This document shows, one piece after another, positions 1-13,857 of a stretch of DNA of 64,000 nucleotides. Each line of letters begins with the position of its first letter. The stretch's first letter is position 1. The position numbers were made by a program, and so were the translations under genes. The stretch spans positions 1,200,311 through 1,264,310 of the forward strand of contig CM119270.1 in NCBI GenBank assembly GCA_051294375.1. Reading direction: 5' to 3'. This DNA comes from Paraspadella gotoi. Taxonomy: Eukaryota > Chaetognatha. A model generated the notes under the pieces. The model was not told the origin of the DNA. It did no database searches and saw only the letters and a list, made by a program, of their open reading frames with translations.

Positions 1-445
1 ACAAGGCATATTTTCTTTCCCCCTACACCCCTCTCACGATTTCCCTCAAGAACTCGCCCCTTCTCGGCGACCCTTCTCCTGCCCATTTTGCGATCGAAAA
101 TTCCCGCAAAGATCCGACGCGAAAATCCACGCGAGCGAAAGTCACGCTCGTCGCGTCGCCGATCGGCGGTGGGCGAGAGCGTGGACGGGGGCGAGGGTGG
201 AGTGGGCGCGTCGAAGGAACGGGGTCTTGGAATCGGCGCAGGGAGATATTATAAGGAGGCGGCGCTTCGATCGTGTAACGGACGTAGAAGTGGAATTAGG
301 TGGGAAAGTAAAGGAAGATGTACAAATAGAAAGGGAATTTGAGGAAAAGGAATTAAAAGAATTAAGGGGAAAAGAAATTCAAAAATTGAAAGAATATTCG
401 CGAGAGAAAGAACTCGATTCGATAATCAAACGCGAAGTCGTTGAT
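1..445. other. 5' flank of zinc-finger gene
   Basis: The reading frame of the downstream zinc-finger gene stays open back to about position 197 but has no ATG before 446. The first part could therefore be 5' UTR or a coding exon reached by splicing from outside the window. No promoter motif was recognised. Confidence 0.4.
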
Positions 446-1534
446 ATGGACTTCGACAATAACGACTACGATTATGACGACGTCGACGACGACGAAGTTC
501 AATTGATCTTCGGAAACGAGGATCCAGTCGGAAGCGTCAAATGCTTCTATTGCGATTTTCGCCACCAACGAAGCTCCTTCGTCGAGAGTCACGTGACCAA
601 CGTTCACGAAACAATTTTGGAAGGTAAGTTCGAGGAAAACCGCAGCGAATTCGGAGTCGAGGAAAGTCATTTTGAGAGCGAAGCCGACGAAATTCGCTGT
701 GGAAACGAGAAAGAATCTCACGGATGTGAAGAAATATCGATTTCGGTGGATAAAGGGAGAAAAGTGAAACTGCAGCCCTTCGCTTTGGCTCATGTTCTCA
801 AATTATTCAACCGTCGATCGAAGAACCGTTTTAGTCACGAAAACGAAAAGACTAGAAAATTCAAACGCGAAAAATTAGATTCGTTTTCCTCTAAAAGTCG
901 AGTAGAACTCTCCAAATCCGATTCAGTTCTTTGCAATCTCATCAAGTCCGAGCAGAATCCCCACCATCGTCGCCTGCCGGAAATCGATGACCCATTCGAC
1001 CAATGGCACCGAGACCTTGGCGTCAAACATCGGCAACTGGTCCCGTGTCCCGATTGTCCTTTCGTCGGGGCCTCGGAGAACAAAACCAAGGCCCATCGTC
1101 GAAACGTTCACGTCCCGAAGCAATACGCTTGCACCGAGTGCGATCACAGGTCCAAGACCAAGAGCAATCTCCGATTGCATCGACGAATTCACGAGAGAGA
1201 ATCGAAGAAGGCGCCGTCGACTTCCGCCGTCCGTTCCCTTCAACTTCATTCCCCCAACGTCGTCGACGAGAAACCCTTCAAGTGCGATCAATGTCCCTAC
1301 GCCGGCCGAACCTCCTACAGCCTCCGACAGCACTCGTCGATCCACTCCACCGAACGCAACTTTGTTTGCGGCGACTGTGGCGCCAACTTCAAGCGCCGCA
1401 TCAACTTGTGGTTGCATCGCAAATGGTTTGAAAAGGGCGACACCGTCTATTGCGACCTTTGCGATTTCAGCGCCGCCAACGAGTTTCGATTGAAGAAGCA
1501 CAAAAGGGAAAAACATAGGAAGAAGTCGGGATGA
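446..1534 (+). CDS. C2H2 zinc-finger protein
   Basis: Probable nucleic-acid binding protein. The frame from the first in-frame ATG (446) gives 362 residues without an intron. An acidic, Asp/Tyr-rich N-terminus is followed by one isolated C2H2 finger (about 600 bp coordinate). A basic linker and five clustered fingers at the C-terminus follow: two with 'CxxC...HxxxxH' spacing, two with HxxxH, and one degenerate finger (C-x2-C present, last His replaced near WFEKGD). The protein ends with a Lys-rich tail. The frame is open upstream to about 197 without an ATG, so a spliced N-terminal extension is possible. The fingers lack clear TGEKP linkers and resemble the scattered, REST/hunchback-like type more than KRAB arrays, but I do not recognise an ortholog. 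The specific target is unknown. Confidence 0.75.
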   Translation: MDFDNNDYDYDDVDDDEVQLIFGNEDPVGSVKCFYCDFRHQRSSFVESHVTNVHETILEGKFEENRSEFGVEESHFESEADEIRCGNEKESHGCEEISISVDKGRKVKLQPFALAHVLKLFNRRSKNRFSHENEKTRKFKREKLDSFSSKSRVELSKSDSVLCNLIKSEQNPHHRRLPEIDDPFDQWHRDLGVKHRQLVPCPDCPFVGASENKTKAHRRNVHVPKQYACTECDHRSKTKSNLRLHRRIHERESKKAPSTSAVRSLQLHSPNVVDEKPFKCDQCPYAGRTSYSLRQHSSIHSTERNFVCGDCGANFKRRINLWLHRKWFEKGDTVYCDLCDFSAANEFRLKKHKREKHRKKSG

Positions 1535-2113
1535 CCCCTCGTCACACCCCCGTCCCCCTCTCTCCCCCCCCCTCCCGGTATCCTCACCTCGCAAGCCTCT
1601 TAGAGCCGATTAGAAAGTTACTTTGATGCGATCCTTAGTAGTTTCTTGTTATTACTTTTATTATTCATTCGGAACTTGATAATACAATTAACTTTTTGAT
1701 TTCGAGTTGATTTTGGTGATAATGGTTTTTTGGTTTGTTTATTTTCATTAGTTTGTAGTATCGTTGTCGCTGATCGAGTCATTCGTCTTTCTTCTCTTCC
1801 TTTTTCTTTTTTTTTTTTAATATAATGTACGATTCAATTTCTCTTTGTTCATGCACACTTCATTACTGTATAGTATTTTGCTGATTAATTAATTCTCTAT
1901 TAACAATCAAATATGTTGAATTCTAAAAGTAATATAAGAATAAAATATCGATCAAAGTGTTTCCTTTTGCCACATTCTTTTTTTCAACATCTTTTGCAAG
2001 GCGCCCAGCTAAAAACCAAATCATGACGGAGGTACCAATCTCCTGGAACCTTGGCCGCTTCTCATCGAGCCTCTTCTAAAAAAGTCTTTAGCCTAAGGCC
2101 TTAAGACCTTAGG
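1535..2113. other. intergenic, zinc finger to NEK8
   Basis: AT-rich 3' flank of the zinc-finger gene. An AATAAA at about 1939-1944 is a candidate polyadenylation signal roughly 400 bp past the stop. The last bases before the NEK8 ATG contain a perfect 7-bp inverted repeat (see separate entry). No gene seen. Confidence 0.5.
2092..2113 (+). promoter_or_regulatory. hairpin abutting NEK8 start codon
   Basis: CCTAAGG (2092-2098) and CCTTAGG (2107-2113) form a perfect 7-bp inverted repeat with an 8-nt loop. It ends exactly at the base before the NEK8 ATG. It could fold in the 5' UTR. The second arm also contains an AG one base before the ATG, a possible splice or trans-splice acceptor. Function is unproven. 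Confidence 0.3.
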
Positions 2114-5100
2114 ATGGAAAACTACGAGAAAGTCCGCGTGATCGGTCGCGGCGCTTACGGAACCGTCTACCTCTGCTCGCGTCTCAGCGACCGACGCCCA
2201 GTCATCATCAAGCAGATTCCCGTGGAGACGATGACCAAAGAGGAACGCCTCGCCGCCCTCAACGAGGTGAAGGTGTTAGAGATGCTGCAGCATCCGCTCA
2301 TCGTCGAATACTACGACTACTTCCTCGAGGACAAGGCTCTAATGATCGTGATGGAGTTTATGGAGGGCGGGACGCTCTTCGACTTTCTCCAGCAGCGTCA
2401 GGGTCATCTTCTCGACGAGGACGACGTCCTTCGCGTCTTCGTCCAGCTGCTCATCGCTCTCCAGCACGTCCACTCCAAGCAGATCCTCCACCGCGACCTC
2501 AAGACTCAGAACATCCTTTTGGACAAGTCCAAAGTCCTCGTCAAGATCGGCGACTTTGGCATCTCGAAAGTGCTGAGCAGCAAGTCCAAAGCCGACTCTC
2601 GCGTCGGCACCCCTTGCTACTACAGCCCGGAACTATGCGAGGGGAAGCCCTACAACCAGAAGAGCGATATCTGGGCGTTGGGCTGCGTTCTCTACGAGCT
2701 GGCCACTCTCCGCAAGGCCTTCGACGCCGGGAATCCCATCGCCCTCGTGTCCAAGATCATGCGCGGCGCCTTCGCTCCCATCGGCGACGCCTACTCCACC
2801 GAACTGGACGAGCTCGTTGTGGCGATGCTCCGGCTCGACCCTTCCAAGAGGCCGCGGATCGACGAGATCCTTTGTCAGCCTCTCGTCGTCAACGCTTACA
2901 TGAACTACTTCGCCAACGTGGGGAAGCTGCCCGCCGCTGCGACGGCGGCGACGGCGGCGGCGTACAAGCCGCATCGAGTTATTTCGTTTTCCACGGAGGC
3001 GGGAGGAGGAGGAGGAGGAGCTGGGAGAGTGAACGCCGCTGGAGGTGAAGGAGCGACCAAGTCGTCGTTGAAGCAGGTTAATTCTAACATTATCAAAGTA
3101 ATTTATTCATTAAGTTCATACATAACTTTTCTGAGACTGGAACGTGGCCAGACGAATTCTTTTGACGGTAATTGTTTGAATGTTCTGTTTATTTAAGAAG
3201 AGATTATTGAGCGTAAATTTTCATAAATAACCTCCCGATACCCTTAAAGTTAAACCTCTTTATCTATAACCTTGCAACCTTAGAGAGTGAGAGAGAATCG
3301 TCCGGCCCTGAACTTCTTTCCATTCGCCTGCCCACGTTTCACAGCCCAAGTCTTCCAACCCTCTGACCCGGGGTGGCTCATCCGGATCCCTTCTCCCGCC
3401 CGGCCTCTGTCCCCTCGACGCCATGGCGTTCCATTGCGGCTACGACCTCGCCCCACTCCCGCCCTGCGTTGTCTACTGCTGGGGCGGTTCCGCCGCGACG
3501 CCCCTGCGGCTTCCGCTGCCCAACGCCGAGACCGAAGTCGTGCAGGTGAGGAGGTGTGTCAGTTTGCAGGCTTTTAATAGACTCTCTCATTGTCTACCTA
3601 GTTAATTAACTTCCAAAAAACCTAGTTTCCATATCAATAAATTCGCATAATGTTGAAAAGGACCATTCTCTCAAGTATTCCTTGACAGATTTTTTTGGAC
3701 GCATTATGTGCAGAAAATTAAGGGAGTTCTCTTCTCATGGTTTCCATTTGCTGTCAGGAAATCGTTAGGTTTAAATGTATAACTAAATAAATATAAATAC
3801 TGTAACAAAACATCCCCGTGTAAGTTTTCATTGGCCTACGTAATTAATCATATCTTACACTCGCTCTTACTTTCGCCACTATCTCCAACTGCCACTCTTT
3901 CCCACCCCCTTCCCACCCCCGCTCTAGGTCTCCATCGGTCGCGCCCAAAAAGCCGGCGTCACCAAAGACGGTCGCGTCGTCCTCTGGGATCACCATGCCT
4001 CCTCGACCTTCGACTCTGGCGCCACCTATCGCTCAACGGCGTCGTCGTCGTCTTCACTCTTTTCTACTAAAGGCTCGACGCCGGGTAAGGCGGCGCCGGA
4101 GAGCGGCGCCGCCTCGGTGACTGCGCGGTTTTTAGAGGGACAGGCGGCGGTGACGATCGCGGAGGTTGCGTGCGGAGATTTGTTCGTCGGTGAGATTTAA
4201 ATTTTGGGACTCGGATTTTAAATTCTATTTCGGATTTAGATTTTAAAAAAGGATTTAGCATCTGAATTTTAAAAACAGATTTTGGATTAAAATTGAATTA
4301 TCTATTTAGTTTTAGAATATAGATTTTGAATTTAATTTCAGGTTTAGATTTTAAATACGATTTAAGCTGTAAAAATCCGTTGAGGATTTAGATTCGAATT
4401 TGATTGAGGATTTAGATTTTAAAAATTGATATCGGATTTAGATTTACCATTCGAGGATTAAAATTTAAAATTGTTTGATCATTAAACTCTCTCAATCCAG
4501 CCTGCCTCACTGATCGCGGTATTCTCATGACCTATGGTTCCGGCGCCAACGGTTGCCTTGGCCACGGCGCCACCGTCGACGTCCCGCAGACCAAAGCCAA
4601 GATCGTGGAGGCGCTGCTGGGCTACGAAATTGTGGGCGTGGCAGCCGGCGCCTCTCACGTCCTCGCTCTCACCAACGATCACGAACTCTTCGCCTGGGGG
4701 CGCGGCGACAACGGCCGCTTGGGTCTGGGCGACGCCGGCGTAATTTCGGCCGGCGTCGTCTCGAAACCGACGCCGGTTCCTTTCCCGCCTTCTCACCGCG
4801 CCGCCTCCGTCTTCTGCGGCGGCGACGCCTCCGTCGTACTCACCGACGTCGGCCGAATGTTTTGTTGCGGATCCAACCGGGCCAACAAACTGGCGCTGGA
4901 CGCCGCCGACGCCGCGGAGCGAGTGGTAGAGGAAGCGGCGTCGCTTCGTCCGACGCCGGACTCTTCTCCGCTATCTCGTCATCCGGTGGCGCGCGTCGCC
5001 ATCGGCGCCTCTCATTCCGGCGCCGTCACTCGCGACGGAGATCTCTACGTCTTCGGTTCCAATCAATTCGGTCAGCTCGGCTCGGCGGCGCCGGCGGAAT

Positions 5101-5405
5101 CCTCCTCCGCCGTCCCTCGGCGCCGCAATCAACGCGTGGCGCCGGTTTTGGCGCTGCGCGGTTGCTGTTTTGTCTCCTGCGGCGACACCTTCACCGTCGC
5201 CGCTTGTTTGGACGGCGCCGTGCGGAGCTGGGGAAAAAGCGCCCGAGGAAGGTTAGGGCGAGAAGTGAACGGCGACAGCGCCGACGCCGTTGCCATCGAT
5301 TTCGGCGTCGGTGAACCCAAGTTGAAGGCCGTCTCGTTGGTCAGCAGTCATGGGAACACGCTCTTGGCGGGGAAGCCGGCCGATGAGTTCGGAGTTGCGG
5401 AATGA
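2114..5405 (+). CDS. NEK8: NEK8 kinase with RCC1 repeats
   Basis: Serine/threonine kinase of the NIMA family that acts in the inversin compartment of cilia. Exons 2114-3076, 3345-3545, 3928-4189 and 4501-5405 join in phase to 776 residues (human NEK8 is about 690). The N-terminal kinase domain has the glycine loop GRGAYG (11-16), catalytic Lys33, HRDLKTQN and DFG followed by IS. After a Gly/Ala-rich low-complexity linker come RCC1-type beta-propeller repeats. These include the NEK8 hallmarks YGSGANGCLGHG, ASHVLAL, FAWGRGDNGRLGLG, FGSNQFGQLG and SWGKSARGRLG. Domain order separates it from NEK9, which is longer with a coiled-coil tail, although the family is close. Intron 1 interrupts the linker; introns 2-3 fall inside the first propeller blade. 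The linker is longer than in vertebrates. Ortholog call is firm. Confidence 0.95.
4190..4500. repeat. degenerate tandem repeat, NEK8 intron 3
   Basis: The intron is built largely of diverged copies of a roughly 20-25 bp unit resembling GGATTTAGATTTTAAAA. At least eight recognisable copies fill most of the intron between donor and acceptor. Confidence 0.6.
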
Positions 5406-5858
5406 GAGAGAAGGAGATGAAATCTGATGCGAAACTTGATCTCCCCCCGTCACTTCTCTATCCCTTCTTTTCCTCAGCTTCTTCCTCTTCCCTTTCTTGC
5501 TTTCTCCCTCTTATGTTGAGTCTTTCACGGCCTTCGCTTTAGGTTCATTAGATCGAATCTCGACCTTAATTCTTGTGAAAAACCTGGCATGTGACTTCTA
5601 GTAAAACCGAACTAGGCTTTTTTCACACGAGAAACTACTTCTGGTTATTATCCATAAATTGAACCTCTTCATTCAATCCTTACTTTTCTTTATACACCAG
5701 TTTATGATTTTTCAATCACTATACGAGCCTTAAATTTGTTGTTTTTTAACGCCACGCTAATTTTTCTCGTGTTACATCGTTATATATTTAATTAATGTTT
5801 TATTATATTTTACAAGAATGCTTGTTTAAATTCTGTGTGTTCGACTGTCGATCCCGCG
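5406..5858. other. intergenic, NEK8 to GTPBP10
   Basis: Pyrimidine-rich, then AT-rich spacer of 453 bp with no recognisable gene. A TTTTACAAG sequence near 5809-5817 could be an acceptor for the GTPBP10 5' UTR. Confidence 0.4.
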
Positions 5859-8306
5859 ATGAATGTTGGTCTTACTTGGTCCGCCCGACGCTACTTCGCG
5901 ACGGGCGTCAGCCTTCGAGACAAAGCCTTTCTGGACTCCTTGGAGTTGATCGTCCAGGGTGGCTTCGGCGGGCGCGGCAACCCAAATCTGGGCGGTCGAG
6001 GCGGCGACGGTGGCTCCGTCTATTTTAGAGGAAAACGAAGCTTGAAACTTCATCATCTTCGCAAGAGATTCCCGGAACTTACCGTCCGCGCGGGTGAGTT
6101 ACTAATACTTTTAAGTTTAGTTTACTTTTCTCTTTTTTTTTCTTTTTCTTTTCTTTGCTCTATTTTCCTTATTTTTCTTTTCTTTTTAAATTTTATTTTT
6201 TTACTTTTTTTTTAGTTTACTTTCCTTTATTTAATTCTTTTTTTATTAGGTTAAGCCTTTTAGAATTAGAATCCGTTCTAAAAGAGTTAATTAAAATATC
6301 TGTATTGTCATTGAACATAATTATCCTCATCTTTTATTCCTCGTCGATTCCTCGTTTTATTTTTCTTTGATCTCGCCGCTTATTTTCTTTTTCTTCTTTC
6401 AATTTTACTTCGATCCTTTGATTTGGCGGGAAACAAAAATGCCGCCCGGTTTTTTTTTTTTCCTTTTTCCCAAAAATCTTTTCTGTTTGCTCACCATAAA
6501 CTTTTTTGGACAATGATTTAATTAATTGATCATTACTCGGAAGTGATGCGTATTTCGAACTAATTCAAACCCTTTTCCTCTCGCGATCAAAAAAGGCGAC
6601 GGAAAAAACGCGGAGCCCGTTCGTCTGCTCGGCGCTCCGGGCAACGACGTCATCGTCACAATCCCAACGGGCGTCACTGTGACGAATAGACGGGGAGTCG
6701 TCGTCGCCGACATCGACTCGACGGAGGAGCGCGTGTTGGTGGCGCCCGGCGCCGCCGGAAACCACGCCGCTAAGGGTGCGTTTAACACTTTTATATGAAA
6801 TAACTTTCATTAACTTAAACAAGACTATAAATCGACGTTTACTTCGGGTTTAGATATAACGCGAATGCGGAATTTAAAAGAAACAAAATAAGCAAAAATT
6901 AAGATTTTTATTAATTACCCTTGGTCAAGTTTTGTTTCAGTTATTATGTCTTGCATAATTTTGATCCATTTAATTGTATTTTCACTATGGAGAGGCAGTG
7001 AAAGTACAAAACAAGAACGGTAATTCGAATGTATTGCGCCGCAGTGACTGCCTTAATAAGGCATCATTATCATGTGTATTTCCGGTTGATCACGTTACTG
7101 CCGTAAGCATTCAACCCGCGCTGCATCGGGATTCCGTCTTTTATTCTTTATACGGTTTTTTAAAAAAACCTAAGGTAGTGCTAGTAGTCGCTTAGGTTCC
7201 AGGTTTTCAGCAAAAATGACAAAAGAGCAAGGAGAGAGTGAGTGAGTGAGTGAGTGAGTGTGAGCCAAAACTAATTTATACTATACTTATAATACTCACA
7301 GTGCATGTGATGACTTTTGAAGATTTAATCCATTTTTTTTTCAACCTTTATCGTAATACGTCATTCGTTTGCCTTATTTATTTGTTTGCCTCTTTCGGGG
7401 GAAACAAAATATGTACAATTTGATCTTCTTCCCTTAATGTTTTCTAAGAATGGTAAAAATGTATTGACGGAAAGAATATCATCCTTTAACTCTACACTAT
7501 TCTATCCCCAACTCCCCCCGCCCTGTCTCAGTCCGCAAAACCGTCCACCGCTTCCTTCGTCTCGATTTAAAATTAGTCGCCGACGTCGGCCTCGTGGGTT
7601 TTCCCAACGCGGGTAAGTCGACTCTCCTCACCCGACTTTCCAACGCGCGGCCCAAGATCGCCAACTACCCGTTCACGACGCTGCAGCCGCAGTTGGGGGT
7701 GGTGGATATCGATGGAGATCGGAGGCGGGTCACGGTGAGGACCTGAGGAAATGATTGTAAGAGAATACTACAATATGTAAATGAGATTAAAGAAATCGAC
7801 CCAATTTCTCCTCCGCCCTCTAGGTGGCCGACCTCCCCGGTCTCATCGAAGGCGCCCACGCCAACGTGGGTCTCGGCCACACCTTCCTCAAGCACGTGGA
7901 AAGAACGAAAGCGCTCGTCTTCGTCGTCGACATCAACGGATTCTGCCTCAAGGACACACCCCGCACGCCTTTCGAGACGGTGGCGCTGCTCACGCGCGAG
8001 TTGGAACTTTACGACGTCGCCTTGACGACGCGTCCCGCCGTCCTGTGTCTCAACAAGGTGGACGACGACGATCATCTTCCGCGGGCGATGGACGTCGTCA
8101 CGAAACTCAACGCCTTTGACGAGAGCTTGGCGGATTCGTCGTTGACGCCGGAAACCACGCCGCGGACGAGAATGCGATTCAGAGAAGTTCACGCGATTTC
8201 GGCGAAAGAGGGAGTGAATATCAAGTCGCTGGTGAAGAGTTTGGACGCTTTGATTCACGGAGAGAAGGAAGAGGAAAAGGATCGATCCAGGCGGCTGTTT
8301 TCGTAG
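5859..8306 (+). CDS. GTPBP10: Obg-family GTPase GTPBP10
   Basis: GTPase of the Obg/CgtA family. In animals GTPBP10 acts in assembly of the mitochondrial large ribosomal subunit. Exons 5859-6093, 6596-6775, 7532-7734 and 7824-8306 join in phase to 366 residues (human about 387). The N-terminal Obg fold is glycine-rich ([19 protein letters not shown]). The G domain shows G1 GFPNAGKST (161-169), G3 [10 protein letters not shown] (about 209-218), G4 NKVD and G5 ISAKEG. The stretch HxFLKHxERT is typical of GTPBP10 rather than GTPBP5. The first ATG is 5859; there is no other upstream in-frame ATG. The stop lies 102 bp before the MSTO1 start, suggesting co-transcription. Confidence 0.93.
7232..7264. 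repeat. (GAGT)n microsatellite, GTPBP10 intron 2
   Basis: About seven GAGT/GTGA units in the intron between 6775 and 7532. Confidence 0.8.
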
Positions 8307-8408
8307 CCCCACTTCGTTCTCGTTGTTTTCTATGATTTAGCTGTTTTTCCTGTTATTTTTTTTGCCAATTCGACCGTTTTATTTTTTTTTCGCATTTAAC
8401 TAAAAGTA
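8307..8408 (+). promoter_or_regulatory. 102-bp intercistronic spacer, possible trans-splice acceptor
   Basis: The gap between the GTPBP10 stop and the MSTO1 ATG is only 102 bp. It has no AATAAA. It holds a run of ten T, then CGCATTTAACTAAAAG and TA before the ATG. That is a polypyrimidine tract, a plausible branch site (TTAAC) and an AG two bases before the start codon. This is the layout expected for a spliced-leader acceptor of a downstream operon gene. No spliced-leader gene is in the window, so the reading is an inference. Confidence 0.4.
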
Positions 8409-11082
8409 ATGTTTCACTCTGGAACCGGGAGCAAGCCGGTGGTCAGAGAAATCTTAACCCTTCAAGTCGGACACTACGCCAACTGCGTCGGGACTCATTG
8501 GTGGAATATTCAGGTGAGGCCGGACAGGGTAAGGGAACGGGTTTGGTTTAGAAATAATTATTTGCATAGCGCCTCTCTTCCCTTGTATATTTGTTAAAAT
8601 TTTAAGAGTTATGGTTCTCTGGCTTTTGTTAAATTTTGATCAGTGCCCTTGCGCCCTTTGCCAAATGTAAACAATTAATCTCAAATGTAAATAATTAATA
8701 ATAATAATAATAATTAATAATTAATTTGCAGGACTCGTCGTTCTGCTACGACCCCAAAGAAGCGGCTCGTCGACCCAAAGAGATCGAATCTGATTTTCTC
8801 TTCCGTGAAGGAAAGACTCTTCTCGACGAAGTCACCTACACGCCGCGATGCCTCGTTTTCGATCTCAAGGACTCACTGAGAACTCTGCGCCCGCTGGGCA
8901 ACCTTTACGCTTCGGCGCAGGTGAAGGATTCGCTAGATGCCTTTCGAATTTTCCAGTTTCACTGAGAACACGGGGCCCGCGGAGGTTAGGCGTGTGGGGT
9001 ACGAGACATGTAATCCTTAAGTCTGTTAATGGTTTTGAGCATCTTTGACTCGGTTCCTTTTTCAAATGTCGCTGCTAAGCTGATGATAAAAAAATGATAA
9101 AAAATCGCTAAGATAAGGGCGGGGCGCGGTGGTACCAGCCTCCTCTTCGATCCCAAGTGCTCGGGATTCCCCGACCGAACGGAAGCCTCCGTAGTCTATA
9201 TCTCATCGTAGGTTTTAGAAACGACGCTGGAGTCGGAGATCGCATTTCGTAAAGTTAAATTTTACGTCGGATAAAGCAGCGGTTTTCTTGCATTGGCTTT
9301 GCATGTTGCGCCTAATATAGAAAATATTACTTTTTTCCTTGCAGTCGGAACCCCCGGTCTCTTGGCCCGGCGACGTAACGCTCCACCAAACGGCTCCTCA
9401 CTCCAAGAACGAGTTCCTCCGCGATCTGGAGCGAGAAGAGTTTCTCCACTCGACGGGCGGAGAGGCGCCGCCGGCGAGGACGTCCGTCGGAAGCGACGCC
9501 AAATCCGACGCCGATGAAATGAGTCTCTCGCGAGGAAGGTGTTGATGGGAAAAGGGATCCTTAATTTAGTATTATATCAATTTTTAATTAAAAATAATAA
9601 TTAATATAAATTTTTAGCTCCAACGTTTCTCCTCCGAGCGGCGACGCTTCCTTCTCGCATAAAAAGCTCTACGATCTCGACGAGGAAGTTGAGGTGTGGT
9701 CGGACTTTCTTCGGCCGCATCTTCATCCGAAGACTGTCTCCATTTTGCCGCAATATACTCACGCCGACAAGAACGATAGCCTCGATGTCTTTAGTTTGGG
9801 AACGAGCATTTTCGGGGCGCATCAAGAGTAAGAATCTCGGAGTTTCGAGTTTTTGAAAACGAGGATTAATAATTTAAAACATTAATTTTTTTTTAGCTAC
9901 GAGGACGACGTGGAGGATCGTCTCCGTTTCTTCGTGGAAGACTGCGATTCCCTCCAAGGCTTCCAACTTCTCGTCGACGCCTTCGACGGAATCTCTGGCT
10001 TCGGTGCCGCCCTTCTCGAACGCCTCGCCGACGAACACGCCTCCAAGTGCACCATCGCCTTTCCGGTGTCGCCCGGCGTCTTCCGCGACTCCGCCGAGGA
10101 CGCCCTCTTGCTCCGAACCTACCGCGCCGCCAACGTGGTCTCTTCCTTCCAGGCGTTGGCGACCCACTGTAATCTGGTGGTGCCCCTCAACTGCGGCTCT
10201 TCCTTCTACGCCGGATCGAGACTCAAAGATTTTCCTCATCTCAATTTAAAACCGATTTATTATCATTCGGCGGCGGTTTTGGCCGCCGCCCTTGATTCCT
10301 TCACCGCTCCTTACCGCCGCTACGACAATCCCTTGTCCATGTCCGAACTGCCCGACGCCGTCGGTATTTCTGGCCGACGATTCGCCGACGCCTCCGTCGC
10401 TCTTCCTTTGCTCTTCGCTCGATCCGAGGGCGGACTCGTCGGCTCCCTGTTGGAGCCCGGCTCGGACACGCCCCCTTGGCGCGGCGTCTCGTCCTTCGTC
10501 GATGCTCGTTCGCTCTCCGGTGGCGCCTCTCGACGCCGGAAACTCGGATCCGCCCATCGCGTCTCGTCCGGCGCCGTCGCCGCTCAATCCGTGACGGTCG
10601 CCGGCGTTCCTACCGACGCCGTTAAGTGTCCGGCTTCTTCGTCGCGCCCAGATTCTTCGCGCGCCGTGACTCGATGCGTCACGGCCGAAGACGTTCTCTC
10701 CCTCTACCTGAGTCGAACTTACCCATCCTGCGCCTCGAGCCTTACCCTCCTGCGAAACGCGACCACGACGGCGGCGCCGTTTCCGCACATTTTCAACCAC
10801 ACCGTCGGTTCGGACGGGATCCTCCTCGACGACGGCGAAAAGCGATCCTCCCACATCGCCGTCGACGCGGCTCCCGTGGCCTCGGCGCTGCAGAGCCGCG
10901 ACGAAACCGGCCGTTCCCTGCTGCAGCTGGCCCGCGTCGGCGGTGGCATCGACCTGCAGCGTTTCCACAAAATCGCGCAGGCGTCGATGGAGGCGGAAGA
11001 GTTTGGGGAGAGCATCGTGGGGTTGAGACAAGCGGCGTCGTGTTACGGTGTGGAAGAGGAAGACAGCGAGGGAGAGGATTGA
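8409..11082 (+). CDS. MSTO1: Misato (MSTO1), tubulin-like mitochondrial protein
   Basis: Misato/DML1 family, tubulin-related protein required for mitochondrial distribution and morphology. Exons 8409-8513, 8732-8920, 9345-9538, 9618-9827 and 9897-11082 join in phase to 627 residues (human about 570). The N-terminal signature REILTLQVGHYANCVGTHWWN is the family's tubulin-like start. Other family marks are VWSDFLRPHLHPK, the core RLRFFVEDCDSLQGFQLLVD, FDGISGFGAALLE, and YRRYDNPLSMSELPD. The C-terminal half lies in one long exon. It is extended by a Ser/Ala/Asp-rich insertion, and the protein ends in acidic residues. The tight spacing behind GTPBP10, another mitochondrial gene, suggests shared expression. 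Confidence 0.94.
9105..9200. other. GC-rich island in MSTO1 intron 2
   Basis: A compact GC-rich block in an otherwise AT-rich intron. Read on the minus strand, part of it (GAGCACTTGGGATCGAAGA and the following GGCTGGTACC) loosely resembles the 3' half of 5S rRNA. The 5' half does not match. Could be a diverged pol III-derived fragment or chance. Confidence 0.2.
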
Positions 11083-11419
11083 AAATGAAGGGGTGTTGAA
11101 GGGAGGAAAGGGGTGTTGAGGGATTGTGGAATCGGGGAAGGGAAGGGTTTCTTTTAAAGATATAGAAATCGGAATCGCATGACTTCAAATAGTCCACAAA
11201 AAGATATTTTTGAAAACGGATATTTTGTTGACTTTGGTTTTTAATTTATTGTTTTTGAACATATATAGTTTTTACACTGCTACAGTTTTTTTAATTTCAA
11301 TTTCGCATCTTTATACATCGCTCAGCGACAGTTACGTAGTACACTAATAGCGACTTGAAAAAAGAAAGTTAGCTCGCTCGCTTTTCTCCCTCCCTCTCTC
11401 GCTATCTCTCTTTCTTGCC
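11083..11419. other. intergenic, MSTO1 to vasa 1
   Basis: AT-rich spacer ending in a strongly pyrimidine-rich stretch (CTCGCTCG, then CTCCCTCCCTCTCTC) just before the vasa ATG. It may be a promoter or an initiator-like 5' UTR. No gene seen. Confidence 0.4.

Positions 11420-13857
<2,438 letters not shown>

Noticed and set aside
923-1594. Minus-strand and shifted frames over the zinc-finger gene
   Set aside because: Shadow frames due to GC-rich codons; no domain similarity.
9105-9200. tRNA gene
   Set aside because: A B-box-like CTTCGATCC is present but no cloverleaf can be drawn.
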